Positions 1 through 6,386 of a DNA stretch of 7,974 nucleotides are shown here, in pieces. The notes below the pieces were generated by a model. That model had not been told where the DNA came from. It ran no database searches and saw only the letters and a program-made list of their open reading frames with translations. Position 1 is the stretch's first letter. Each line of letters opens with the position of its first letter. The translations under genes and the position numbers were made by a program. The DNA is from Chitinophagaceae bacterium (GTDB lineage Bacteria > Bacteroidota > Bacteroidia > Chitinophagales > Chitinophagaceae): contig JALOMX010000079.1 of NCBI GenBank assembly GCA_025455245.1, positions 1-7,974 of the forward strand, in the 5' to 3' direction.

Positions 1-950
1 GCCGGTATGGATAGTGCAAGAGGGGTTTGCTGATTATGGAAGAATTGTCTTGGATATGTTAGTCTGAATGCATTAATCGTTACGTTCTCAAACCAAATAG
101 TATTATCTGAAGTGGGTTTGAAATTAATCCCGTCGTTGATGATGTTATCCAAAGAAATACCCGTCCTTTTGCTAAGCGTGAGTTGGTAAAGCGGAACCCA
201 AATCGTATCAAAAGGTTTATCGTTCATACTCAAAATGATGTTCCTGCTTGTCGTGGTATTTCCAGCCGCACCGTAATTCAACTCCATTGGTGGGCCATTT
301 CGAAAAGCACGCAGGGAAGTAAAATTGAATTGAATGGGGCGAGTCGAGGAGAATTGACCCGAAGAAAAACTTTCGCCCATATCCCATATCGAAGATCTGA
401 AAAAGTTGGCTCCGATGGTTCTTGCTCTTCCCTGATTTATGGAATTACTTCCGGCTAAGCCATTTGCTGTGTGCATGTAGAAGGAATCAGCCGGAAGGGT
501 AGTGTTGAGAACATTATTTTCTTCAGATTCAAATCTTTTATTTTTCCCGGCAGGGTTTACAGTTAGGTAGTAATAAGCCGAGTCATTGAAAAAACTTCTT
601 TCAGGCTGCGTATGATGCCAGGGTTCAGAATATAGTTCAGTTTCGTGTTTACCTGTATTGGGTGTACCAAAAAATTCAATGAAACCATTTGCAGGTAAAG
701 GGCCGGTGGCAACACTCGTAAAAAGTGGAACTTCTTCGCCATCCCTCCATAGCTGGAATTGTTCTGCCGGAATACTCCCAAGACCGGCGGCCGTTAAGGT
801 AGTAACAGGAATCCGGTAAAACCTCTGCTCCCTGACCCCAAACTTATAGTAGGTTTTGGAAAAATCAATCCATTCATTTCCATAAGGTTGGGCATGTCCT
901 GAAAGTGCGCTTATCAACGTAATCCACCATAAAATTATTAAGCGTACCAT
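1..950 (-). CDS. porU2: PorU2-like C25 (gingipain-family) type IX secretion protein, N-terminal part, cut by window edge
   Basis: An open frame of 316 complete codons starts at ATG 950-948 and runs without a stop off the left edge, so only the N-terminus is present. Residues 1-20 (MVRLIILWWITLISALSGHA) form a signal peptide, with probable cleavage before QPYGNEW. The mature start, YGNEWIDFSKTYYKFGV, then RIPVTTLTAAGL, FQLWRDGEEVPLF and GFIEFFG, resembles the N-terminal region of Bacteroidota C25-family proteins annotated as putative T9SS sortase PorU2. Such proteins cleave C-terminal sorting domains from T9SS cargo or are themselves secreted. The Cys/His catalytic domain would lie outside this window, so activity cannot be judged. 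An in-frame ATG at 977-975 would add nine residues (MLNKLSSLN) and is a credible alternative start. The frame also stays open upstream to at least an ATG at 1034. The family call is from recalled sequence patterns, and another large secreted C25 protease is possible. Confidence 0.75.
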   Translation of the reverse strand, partial: MVRLIILWWITLISALSGHAQPYGNEWIDFSKTYYKFGVREQRFYRIPVTTLTAAGLGSIPAEQFQLWRDGEEVPLFTSVATGPLPANGFIEFFGTPNTGKHETELYSEPWHHTQPERSFFNDSAYYYLTVNPAGKNKRFESEENNVLNTTLPADSFYMHTANGLAGSNSINQGRARTIGANFFRSSIWDMGESFSSGQFSSTRPIQFNFTSLRAFRNGPPMELNYGAAGNTTTSRNIILSMNDKPFDTIWVPLYQLTLSKRTGISLDNIINDGINFKPTSDNTIWFENVTINAFRLTYPRQFFHNQQTPLALSIP

Positions 951-969
951 ATTTAAAGAAGACAACTTA

Positions 970-997
970 TTCAGCATTTGGCTGCTTTTTTCAGCAT
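970..997. repeat. 8-base direct repeat TTCAGCAT, 20-base period
   Basis: TTCAGCAT occurs at 970-977 and 990-997, a spacing of about two helical turns, 20-47 bases before the annotated start of the minus-strand PorU2-like gene. Between the copies a short CAGC/GCTG stem runs into six Ts (986-991) on the plus strand. That stem is only 4 bp and no plus-strand gene lies upstream, so it is not called a terminator. The repeat could be a paired regulator site or chance. The left copy also contains the alternative ATG at 977. Confidence 0.3.
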
Positions 998-1080
998 GGA
1001 AAGATTCAAAGGAAATTTTGGCAAATAACCACATGTTCCAAAATTCGATTGAGGTTGTTTAACTATTTTCGCCGCTTTAG

Positions 1081-1093
1081 AACTCATTGAGTT
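1081..1093. repeat. 13-base palindrome AACTCA-T-TGAGTT upstream of tyrS
   Basis: A perfect inverted repeat with 6-base arms around a single central T, centred about 53 bases before the tyrS ATG at 1140. Its form and position fit an operator for a small dimeric regulator. There is no second copy in the window and no known consensus that I recognise, so chance is a real alternative. Confidence 0.25.
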
Positions 1094-1123
1094 AATAAGG
1101 AATAAAACATTGTATCAAAATTA

Positions 1124-1131
1124 AAGGTTTG
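1124..1131 (+). promoter_or_regulatory. Candidate -7 element of tyrS (AAGGTTTG)
   Basis: AAGGTTTG matches the Bacteroidota -7 consensus TAnnTTTG at all but the first base. It ends 8 bases before ATG 1140, the same geometry as the perfect elements before pyrB and the MFS gene. No TTG is seen at the expected -33 distance. Confidence 0.35.
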
Positions 1132-1139
1132 GTTGTGAA

Positions 1140-2459
1140 ATGAACCTTTTGAGCACTAAATTTATGAATAAAGACCTGATTGCAGAATTGGAATGGCGGG
1201 GAATGTTGCAGGACATAATGCCCGGTACACGTGAACAATTAAACAAGGAAATGACTACAGCTTACATTGGATTTGATCCTACAGCTGATAGCCTTCATAT
1301 TGGTAGTCTGGTTCCTATACTCTTGCTTATGCACCTTCAGAAGGCAGGCCACCGCCCGGTTGCCCTCGTGGGAGGTGCCACAGGAATGGTTGGCGATCCA
1401 AGCATGAAAAGCGAAGAACGCAATCTGCTGGACGAAGCCACCCTTCAAAAGAATGTGGAAGGTATCAAACGGCAACTGATGCAGTTCCTTGATTTCGATA
1501 CTCAAAAGGCCAATGCTGCATTGATGGTAAACAATTACGATTGGTTTAAAGACATCAGTTTCATTGCTTTTCTCCGGGATGTAGGCAAGCATATTACGGT
1601 GAATTACATGATGGCCAAAGACAGTGTGCGTAAACGGATTGAAGGGGATACAGGTATCAGTTACACCGAATTCGCCTATCAGTTGATGCAGGGATATGAT
1701 TTTTACTGGTTGTATAAAAATCTTGGAGTGAAACTTCAAATGGGGGGAAGCGATCAATGGGGCAATATTACCACCGGAACCGAACTTGTAAGAAGGATGA
1801 CCAATGGTGCAGGAGAAGCCTTCGCTTTTACATGCAAGCTTATAACCAAGGCGGATGGAGGTAAATTCGGGAAAACGGAGAAAGGAAATGTATGGCTCGA
1901 TCCCAACCGCACAAGCCCCTATCAATTTTATCAGTTTTGGCTTAATGCTGCAGATGACGATGCCTCAAAATGGATCAGGATTTTTACTTTCCTTGAAAAG
2001 GATACCATTGAAAGTCTTGAATCTGAACATCTGCTTGCGCCCCATAACAGGATTTTACAAAAGAAACTTGCAGAAGAAGTTACCACCCTCGTACATGGAA
2101 AAGATGCATTTGAATTTGCGGTAAAAGCTTCGGAAATCCTATTCGGAAATGCTACAGCCGAAACCCTTTTGATGCTCAATGAAGATCAGTTGCTTCAGGT
2201 GCTTGATGGAATTCCAACACATCCGCTCGGACTTTCAAAACTGGAAGCCGGTTACGATATAGTAAATGCGCTTGCTGACGCAGGAATTTTCCCGAGCAAG
2301 GGTGAAGCAAGAAAAATGGTTCAGGGTGGGGGCGTTCAGATCAATAAGCAAAAAGTATCCGGTATTGATTATAATATTCACTCCGAACAACTGATGCATG
2401 GCAAATACCTTTTGGTTCAAAGGGGTAAAAAGAATTACCACCTTATCATTGCTGAATAG
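1140..2459 (+). CDS. tyrS: Tyrosyl-tRNA synthetase
   Basis: This cytoplasmic class I aminoacyl-tRNA synthetase activates tyrosine with ATP and transfers it to tRNA-Tyr. The N-terminal pattern [15 protein letters not shown], then [17 protein letters not shown] with the HIGH-type signature HIGS at residues 53-56, is diagnostic of Tyr[14 protein letters not shown] (175-187) and [10 protein letters not shown] (201-210) are the tyrosine-binding region. KFGKT (242-246) is the usual bacterial TyrS form of the KMSKS loop. A C-terminal S4 RNA-binding domain (about 370-435, with [19 protein letters not shown]) completes a full-length protein of 439 residues. An ATG at 1164 ([11 protein letters not shown]) would give 431 residues, closer to the usual length. 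I keep 1140 because a promoter-like element lies just upstream, but 1164 is plausible. The gene appears monocistronic, facing away from the PorU2-like gene and converging with the MFS gene. Confidence 0.97.
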   Translation: MNLLSTKFMNKDLIAELEWRGMLQDIMPGTREQLNKEMTTAYIGFDPTADSLHIGSLVPILLLMHLQKAGHRPVALVGGATGMVGDPSMKSEERNLLDEATLQKNVEGIKRQLMQFLDFDTQKANAALMVNNYDWFKDISFIAFLRDVGKHITVNYMMAKDSVRKRIEGDTGISYTEFAYQLMQGYDFYWLYKNLGVKLQMGGSDQWGNITTGTELVRRMTNGAGEAFAFTCKLITKADGGKFGKTEKGNVWLDPNRTSPYQFYQFWLNAADDDASKWIRIFTFLEKDTIESLESEHLLAPHNRILQKKLAEEVTTLVHGKDAFEFAVKASEILFGNATAETLLMLNEDQLLQVLDGIPTHPLGLSKLEAGYDIVNALADAGIFPSKGEARKMVQGGGVQINKQKVSGIDYNIHSEQLMHGKYLLVQRGKKNYHLIIAE

Positions 2460-2491
2460 TATAAATTATATGATTATCAGTTAGTTGAAGC

Positions 2492-2504
2492 CTGAACCGT
2501 TCAG
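2492..2504. terminator. Weak inverted repeat between convergent tyrS and MFS genes
   Basis: CTGAAC-C-GTTCAG is a perfect 6-base-arm palindrome in the 41-base tail-to-tail gap after tyrS, and it includes the stop codon of the MFS gene (2501-2503). As RNA it can form only about 5 bp with a 3-base loop, and neither strand has a following U-tract. It is offered only as the best termination candidate here. Confidence 0.2.
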
Positions 2505-3730
2505 TATTGAAGCTTGCGGAGACTCGGTGCTTTCAGCCATGCAATTAATACAACAATAAGGGTCATGGTACCACCGAAAATGACCGAAGGTACTGTGCCG
2601 AGCAGTCGGGCCGCAATACCGCTTTCAAATTGTCCGAGTTCATTGCTGCTGTTTATAAACATACTGTTTACTGATCCAACCCTTCCCCTCATATCATCGG
2701 GAACGTAAAGTTGCATAATGGTGGATCGGACAAGCATGCTCACAGCATCAAAAACCCCGCTGAACAAAAGGGCTGCAAAACTTAGCCAGAAGTTTTTGGA
2801 TAGTGCAAATACGAGGATACACACGCCAAACATGGCTACACAGTACAGCATCTTTTTTCCCTGCGTATGTTGCAATGGGTATTTTGTCAGGTAAAAAAGC
2901 ATCAGAATGGTGCCGGAGCCCTGCGCTGCTTTCAGCATTCCCATTCCGGTTGCATCAACATGCAGAATATCTTTTGCAAAAACCGGAAGCATTGCAGTTG
3001 CTCCCCCAAAAAGTACGGCAAACATATCCACACACATAGCTCCAAAAACTTCCCTGGTTTTCCAGACAAAGCTGAGTCCGTTTTTTACACTCTCCCATGT
3101 CCTTTGTCCGGGATTTACATGGGCTACAGGCAAACGGGAAATTCCATTTACCCGGAAAATGGCAAAAAGTACAAGCGTAAGGGCAAGACCAAACATCCAG
3201 GAAATACCGAGCTTTGAAATAATAAAACCTGAAAGAACCGGGCCTGCAACAGAGGCCGTTTGCCAGGCAGTTGTGCTAAGGGTAATGGCCTGAGGCAATT
3301 TATCGCGTGAAACCAATTGAGCAACAATTGCCTGAAAAGTAGGACCGGTAAATGCCCTGAACACCCCTGTACAAAAAATAAAAAAATAGATCAGCAATTC
3401 AACGGTTTTCGATGAAAGCCAAAACTGATCACCTGAAAATGTAACAAGACCGAGTCCTGCAACTGCGATCCAATAAAACACCATTCCATTGCGCAACAGG
3501 GTTCTTTTATCGCTGATATCTACCCGGTGACCTGCATATAAGGCCAGTGAAATGGCGGGAATGACTTCGCTCAATCCAACCCAACCCAATGCAAGCGGAT
3601 TTCCGGTAAGTTCATATAAATACCAGCCTATGCCAATATTTACCATCTGCAAGGCCATGATGAAACAGAACCTTGCCACAATGAACTTTTTGAAAACAGG
3701 AAAAGCCTTAAAGACCGGGGAAGTAAACAT
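2501..3730 (-). CDS. MFS transporter, MFS_3 (EntS-like exporter) type
   Basis: This is an inner-membrane secondary transporter of 409 residues with alternating hydrophobic segments consistent with 10-12 helices. Examples are residues 21-37, 48-66, 83-98, 111-127, 176-193, 230-252, 272-282, 293-310, 315-333 and 383-399. The loop after helix 2, AGHRVDISDKRTLL (66-79), is a degenerate MFS motif A. VPDDMRGRVGSVNSMFI (343-359) and SSNELGQFESG (361-371) are hallmarks of the MFS_3 group, which includes the enterobactin exporter EntS and many predicted drug exporters. The substrate cannot be read from sequence. The start is set at ATG 3730-3728. The longer frame from TTG 3742 is rejected because that TTG is part of a perfect -7 element (3740-3747). 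No siderophore gene or dedicated regulator lies beside it, so a specific substrate name would be unsupported. Confidence 0.92.
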   Translation of the reverse strand: MFTSPVFKAFPVFKKFIVARFCFIMALQMVNIGIGWYLYELTGNPLALGWVGLSEVIPAISLALYAGHRVDISDKRTLLRNGMVFYWIAVAGLGLVTFSGDQFWLSSKTVELLIYFFIFCTGVFRAFTGPTFQAIVAQLVSRDKLPQAITLSTTAWQTASVAGPVLSGFIISKLGISWMFGLALTLVLFAIFRVNGISRLPVAHVNPGQRTWESVKNGLSFVWKTREVFGAMCVDMFAVLFGGATAMLPVFAKDILHVDATGMGMLKAAQGSGTILMLFYLTKYPLQHTQGKKMLYCVAMFGVCILVFALSKNFWLSFAALLFSGVFDAVSMLVRSTIMQLYVPDDMRGRVGSVNSMFINSSNELGQFESGIAARLLGTVPSVIFGGTMTLIVVLIAWLKAPSLRKLQY

Positions 3731-3739
3731 GATCGATGG

Positions 3740-3747
3740 CAAAAGTA
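3740..3747 (-). promoter_or_regulatory. -7 promoter element of the MFS gene (TACTTTTG)
   Basis: The reverse complement of 3740-3747 is TACTTTTG, a perfect match to the Bacteroidota -7 consensus TAnnTTTG. It ends 9 bases before ATG 3730, which implies a very short leader. No TTG is found at the expected -33 spacing. This element decides the start codon of the MFS gene. Confidence 0.6.
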
Positions 3748-3843
3748 AAGCTGCAGGTTTCTATACACGCACACATTTTTAACAATACAAAGACTTCTGA
3801 CTTTTTTGTTGATTTTCTGTTCGGCAGAAACCACCTGTTCCTT

Positions 3844-3851
3844 TATCTTTG
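3844..3851 (+). promoter_or_regulatory. -7 promoter element of pyrB (TATCTTTG)
   Basis: TATCTTTG is a perfect TAnnTTTG match, and only 7 bases (CCCTTTA) separate it from ATG 3859. Transcription would begin almost at the start codon, giving a leaderless or near-leaderless mRNA. A -33 TTG is not present at the usual distance; the nearest are at 3806-3811, too far upstream. The element lies inside the longer open frame starting at 3736, which argues against that upstream start. Confidence 0.65.
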
Positions 3852-3858
3852 CCCTTTA

Positions 3859-4788
3859 ATGAGCCTTTCCACTCCCCATCTGCTTGGAATAAAAAATCTT
3901 CTTCCTGAAGATATTCAACTCATTTTAGATACCGCAACACGTTTTAAGGAGGTTTTGCAAAGACCGGTAAAAAAAGTTCCATCGCTTCGGGATGTTACCA
4001 TCGTAAATCTTTTTTACGAAAATTCAACGCGTACGAGGATCAGTTTTGAACTTGCCGAAAAAAGGCTGAGTGCCGATACCATCAATTTTTCGGCGAGTGG
4101 TTCTTCGGTAAGCAAAGGTGAAACCCTTCTTGATACCGTGAATAATATTCTGAGCATGAAGGTGGATATGGTGGTTATGAGGCATAGTGCAAGCGGTGCG
4201 CCTCATTTCTTGTCAAAACATATTGACGCAGCCATTATAAATGCCGGGGATGGAATTAATGAACATCCTACTCAGGCCTTATTGGATGCATTCAGTATCA
4301 GGGAAAAAACCGGTAACCTCGAAGGAAGGCGGGTAGCCATTATCGGTGATATTATGCACAGCAGGGTTGCCCTGAGTAACATTTACCTGCTTAAGAAAAT
4401 GGGCGCTGAAGTTGTAGTGGCAGGTCCGCCTACCCTGATACCCAAATACATTGAGGAGGCACTTGGTGTAAGAGTTTCATACAATGTTGAAGAAACCCTT
4501 GCGTGGTGCGAGGTGGCCAATGTTCTTCGCATACAGCTTGAAAGGCAAAATCAGGTTTTGTTCTCGTCCCTTAGGGAATATAATATTGCTTATGGGGTTA
4601 AGCGTTCAATGCTTGATAAATTAAAAAAAGAAATCGTCATCATGCATCCGGGACCCATAAACCGAGGGGTGGAGCTTGATAGTGATGTAGCTGATTCAGG
4701 ACACAGCATCATTCTGGATCAGGTTCAAAATGGTGTTGCCGTCAGAATGGCAGCGCTTTATCTTCTTTCAGGGCGGTCAGGAGGATAA
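3859..4788 (+). CDS. pyrB: Aspartate carbamoyltransferase catalytic subunit
   Basis: PyrB catalyses carbamoyl phosphate + L-aspartate to N-carbamoyl-aspartate, the committed step of de novo pyrimidine synthesis, in the cytoplasm. The 309-residue protein has the expected family length. ENSTRTR (54-60) binds carbamoyl phosphate, SSVSKGE (82-88) is the flexible active-site loop, HPTQALLD (136-143) is the domain-linking carbamoyl-phosphate motif, and GDIMHSRVA (163-171) and HPGPINRGVE (263-272) contact aspartate. The start at 3859 (MSLSTPHLLGIKNLL) matches family N-termini. An upstream frame back to 3736 is open but lies over the divergent promoter region and encodes nothing family-like. No pyrI or PyrC-like partner is adjacent, so the enzyme is probably an unregulated trimer or uses a regulatory subunit encoded elsewhere. 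It is first in a likely pyrB-coaD-thioesterase operon. Confidence 0.97.
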   Translation: MSLSTPHLLGIKNLLPEDIQLILDTATRFKEVLQRPVKKVPSLRDVTIVNLFYENSTRTRISFELAEKRLSADTINFSASGSSVSKGETLLDTVNNILSMKVDMVVMRHSASGAPHFLSKHIDAAIINAGDGINEHPTQALLDAFSIREKTGNLEGRRVAIIGDIMHSRVALSNIYLLKKMGAEVVVAGPPTLIPKYIEEALGVRVSYNVEETLAWCEVANVLRIQLERQNQVLFSSLREYNIAYGVKRSMLDKLKKEIVIMHPGPINRGVELDSDVADSGHSIILDQVQNGVAVRMAALYLLSGRSGG

Positions 4789-4852
4789 TTTAAAACCCAC
4801 AACAAATTTTCTACCCTACATTTACCCCGTATTAAATTCAAATTGCTTGTAT

Positions 4853-5323
4853 ATGCGCATCGGTTTGTTTCCGGGTACATTTGATCCTATAACACTCGGC
4901 CATTTAGATATTATTGACAGGGCATTGCCTTTGTTTGATAAGCTTTACATCGGTATTGGCCGTAATGCAAACAAAAAGCCTTTGTTCAATGAGGAAGACC
5001 GGTTGAAATGGATAAGGGAATGTTATGCCCATGACAATCGCATTGAAGCCCTCGTTTATGAGGGTTTAACAGTGGATTGCTGCCGAAAAATTGGTGCAAC
5101 TTTTATCTTAAGAGGAATACGGTATGTTAACGATTTTGAATATGAAAAGGCCATTGCCGATATGAACCGGAGTATTGAGAATGGTGTGGAATCCATTTTT
5201 CTTACCTGCAGCCCGCAGTTCACTTCAGTTGCGTCAACCCTGGTACGTGATGTTTTTAAAAATGGTGGGGATGTAAAACAATTCATTCCTCCGCCCGTAA
5301 TAAAAACGCTTTACCCTTCTTGA
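4853..5323 (+). CDS. coaD: Phosphopantetheine adenylyltransferase
   Basis: CoaD transfers AMP from ATP to 4'-phosphopantetheine to give dephospho-CoA, the penultimate step of CoA synthesis. The 156-residue protein is normal family length. GLFPGTFDPITLGHLDII at the N-terminus contains the nucleotidyltransferase T/HxGH signature TLGH (14-17). FILRGIRYVNDFEYE (84-98) is the conserved substrate-binding segment, and TSVASTLVRD (124-133) corresponds to the usual ISST-x-VR motif. The start at 4853 (MRIGLFPGTF) is the conserved one. A longer frame from 4730 overlaps pyrB and adds 41 residues unlike any CoaD. It lies 64 bases after pyrB on the same strand. TACATTTA (4817-4824) in that gap is a one-mismatch -7 element, so CoaD may have its own weak promoter as well as read-through from pyrB. 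Confidence 0.96.
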   Translation: MRIGLFPGTFDPITLGHLDIIDRALPLFDKLYIGIGRNANKKPLFNEEDRLKWIRECYAHDNRIEALVYEGLTVDCCRKIGATFILRGIRYVNDFEYEKAIADMNRSIENGVESIFLTCSPQFTSVASTLVRDVFKNGGDVKQFIPPPVIKTLYPS

Positions 5324-5335
5324 ATAGATGGAATT

Positions 5336-5788
5336 ATGAGTGAACCTATCTGGTACAATAAAAATCTCACCACAGGGGAGTTAAATGCTTTAAGTAAAAA
5401 TACCTGTGGCGAACATCTCGGCATTGAATTCACTGAAATAGGGAATGATTTCTTAATGGCAAAAATGCCGGTAGATAATAGAACACAACAGCCTTATGGA
5501 TTACTACACGGCGGAGCATCTGTTGTACTTGCTGAAACCCTCGGTAGTGTTGGTTCTGCAATGGTGGTTGACACTGAAAAATACATGTGTGTAGGGCTCG
5601 AGGTTAATGCTAATCACCTGAGCAGTGTAAAAGGAGGGTCCGTTACGGGCATATGTTCACCCATTAGGCTTGGTCGCACCATCCATGTCTGGGAAATAAA
5701 AATCCACAAGGAAGACGGCAAACTCATTTGCATCAGCAGGCTTACGGTTGCAGTAATTCGCCGCGAACTTCAGCAAGCAGCAGTTTGA
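5336..5788 (+). CDS. Hotdog-fold acyl-CoA thioesterase, YdiI/EntH (PaaI-like) type
   Basis: A 150-residue hotdog thioesterase predicted to hydrolyse a CoA (or carrier-protein) thioester in the cytoplasm. MPVDNRTQQPYGLLHGGASVVLAETLGS (44-71) is almost the same pattern as E. coli YdiI (MenI, 1,4-dihydroxy-2-naphthoyl-CoA hydrolase) and EntH, as I recall them. It has the HGG motif at 58-60 and the catalytic Glu at 67. VGLEVNANHLSSV (86-98) and SRLTVAVI (134-141) also fit. DHNA-CoA hydrolysis in menaquinone synthesis is a reasonable guess but not proved: no men gene is in view, and EntH-like proofreading or a generic aromatic acyl-CoA substrate fits equally. It begins 12 bases after coaD and is almost certainly cotranscribed with it. 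Its last seven residues extend past the usual family end and overlap the convergent Nudix gene by 47 bases. Confidence 0.92.
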   Translation: MSEPIWYNKNLTTGELNALSKNTCGEHLGIEFTEIGNDFLMAKMPVDNRTQQPYGLLHGGASVVLAETLGSVGSAMVVDTEKYMCVGLEVNANHLSSVKGGSVTGICSPIRLGRTIHVWEIKIHKEDGKLICISRLTVAVIRRELQQAAV

Positions 5789-6386
5789 CGGAAGGGTAGG
5801 TGTTTGCAAATATTTCCTCCCAGTTCTTTACATCAAGCCATACAATCTTTTCAATATCCTCTTCTGTTTGTGGTACCGGTTTCTGTTCACCGTTTGCGCG
5901 CATCGTAAACCATTCTGTCGTTTTTAAGATGGGTTTACCCTTTTCTGCATACACATGATAGGTTGCGCCAATCCTCTTTTCAATACTTACATTTTGTATT
6001 CCGGTTTCCTCCTGCACTTCTCTTAATGCACATTCTTCAATAGTTTCCCCGTCATCGTGCTTTCCTTTAGGAAGGTCCCATGTTTTTCTCCTGTAAATAA
6101 ATAGGACTTCATTATTTTCATTGAAAACAACGCCTCCACCTGCCGTTACCGGTATAAAATGACTTTTAAAAATCTTCCAGTAAAGGGCTACTTCATTGGT
6201 TAAAATAATAACCGCTTTAGTACCCGGGGCTTCCATATCCCGAATGGTTTTCGTAATCATGCCGGCATCGGGGTGATTTGCAATAATGGTACCTGCAACT
6301 GATGTTTGCTTGTAAAGTTCAGGCCACAGATGGCTTACAATGTAGTATGGCCTATCCCCAAAATAAACTATATATCCTTCGTTCAT
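5742..6386 (-). CDS. Nudix hydrolase with unassigned N-terminal domain
   Basis: The 214-residue protein carries a perfect Nudix box GX5EX7REUXEEXGU at residues 108-130 (GKHDDGE, then REVQEETGI), preceded by YRRKTWDLPKGK. It therefore should hydrolyse a nucleoside diphosphate linked to another group, with Mg2+ bound by the box glutamates. The Nudix domain starts near residue 80 (VTAGGGVVFN) and ends near 205. Residues 1-78 (starting MNEGYIVYFGDRPYYIV) are a separate predicted region of alternating strands and helices that I cannot assign. Bacteroidota Nudix proteins often have such an extension. The substrate is unknown; 8-oxo-dGTP, Ap4A and nucleotide sugars are all possible. It is monocistronic on the minus strand, its 3' end running 47 bases into the thioesterase gene. 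The start at ATG 6386 is the only good one, and no consensus promoter is visible before it. Confidence 0.93.
   Translation of the reverse strand: MNEGYIVYFGDRPYYIVSHLWPELYKQTSVAGTIIANHPDAGMITKTIRDMEAPGTKAVIILTNEVALYWKIFKSHFIPVTAGGGVVFNENNEVLFIYRRKTWDLPKGKHDDGETIEECALREVQEETGIQNVSIEKRIGATYHVYAEKGKPILKTTEWFTMRANGEQKPVPQTEEDIEKIVWLDVKNWEEIFANTYPSVKLLLAEVRGELLQP

Larger units (their letters stand above)
951..1139. promoter_or_regulatory. Divergent spacer between PorU2-like gene and tyrS
   Basis: This 189-base head-to-head spacer must carry the start signals of both flanking genes. It is AT-rich. It holds a direct repeat TTCAGCAT (970-977 and 990-997, 20 bases apart) close to the minus-strand start, and a palindrome AACTCA-T-TGAGTT (1081-1093) closer to tyrS. 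A near-match -7 element for tyrS sits at 1124-1131. For the minus-strand gene, TTCCTTTG (complement of 1007-1014) is a one-mismatch candidate and TAATTTTG (complement of 1116-1123) is a perfect but distant one. Neither has a TTG at the expected -33 distance. No small gene or RNA was recognised. Confidence 0.5.

Noticed and set aside
242..246. KFGKT instead of KMSKS in TyrS (residues 242-246 of the protein) as an unusual change
   Set aside because: This is the usual form of the signature in bacterial tyrosyl-tRNA synthetases.
183..458. Plus-strand open frame of 91 codons
   Set aside because: It is antisense to the continuous PorU2-like frame, which has a signal peptide and a family-like sequence. 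The translated product is low-quality and resembles nothing.
971..991. CAGC/GCTG stem followed by six Ts as a rho-independent terminator
   Set aside because: The stem is only 4 bp and no plus-strand transcript is expected to end there.
1116..1123. Perfect minus-strand TAATTTTG as promoter of the PorU2-like gene
   Set aside because: It is 166 bases before the chosen start, has no -33 TTG and is AT-rich enough to arise by chance.
1239..1925. Minus-strand 228-codon open frame inside tyrS
   Set aside because: It is a shadow of the unambiguous tyrS frame, with no promoter and no recognisable protein pattern.
2485..2514. Direct repeat TTGAAGC at 2485 and 2508
   Set aside because: Seven bases, with one copy inside the coding end of the MFS gene. 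Chance is the simplest explanation.
2907..3293. Plus-strand 128-codon open frame and its overlapping companions at 2803-3217
   Set aside because: All lie antisense to the MFS transporter coding region, and the peptides are rich in Pro/Ser/Lys without domain features.
3736..3858. Upstream extension of pyrB by 41 residues
   Set aside because: It crosses two promoter elements and encodes no sequence typical of the PyrB N-terminus. ATG 3859 lies 7 bases after a perfect -7 element.
4730..4852. Upstream extension of coaD overlapping pyrB
   Set aside because: The conserved CoaD N-terminus begins exactly at 4853, and the extension reads pyrB in another frame.
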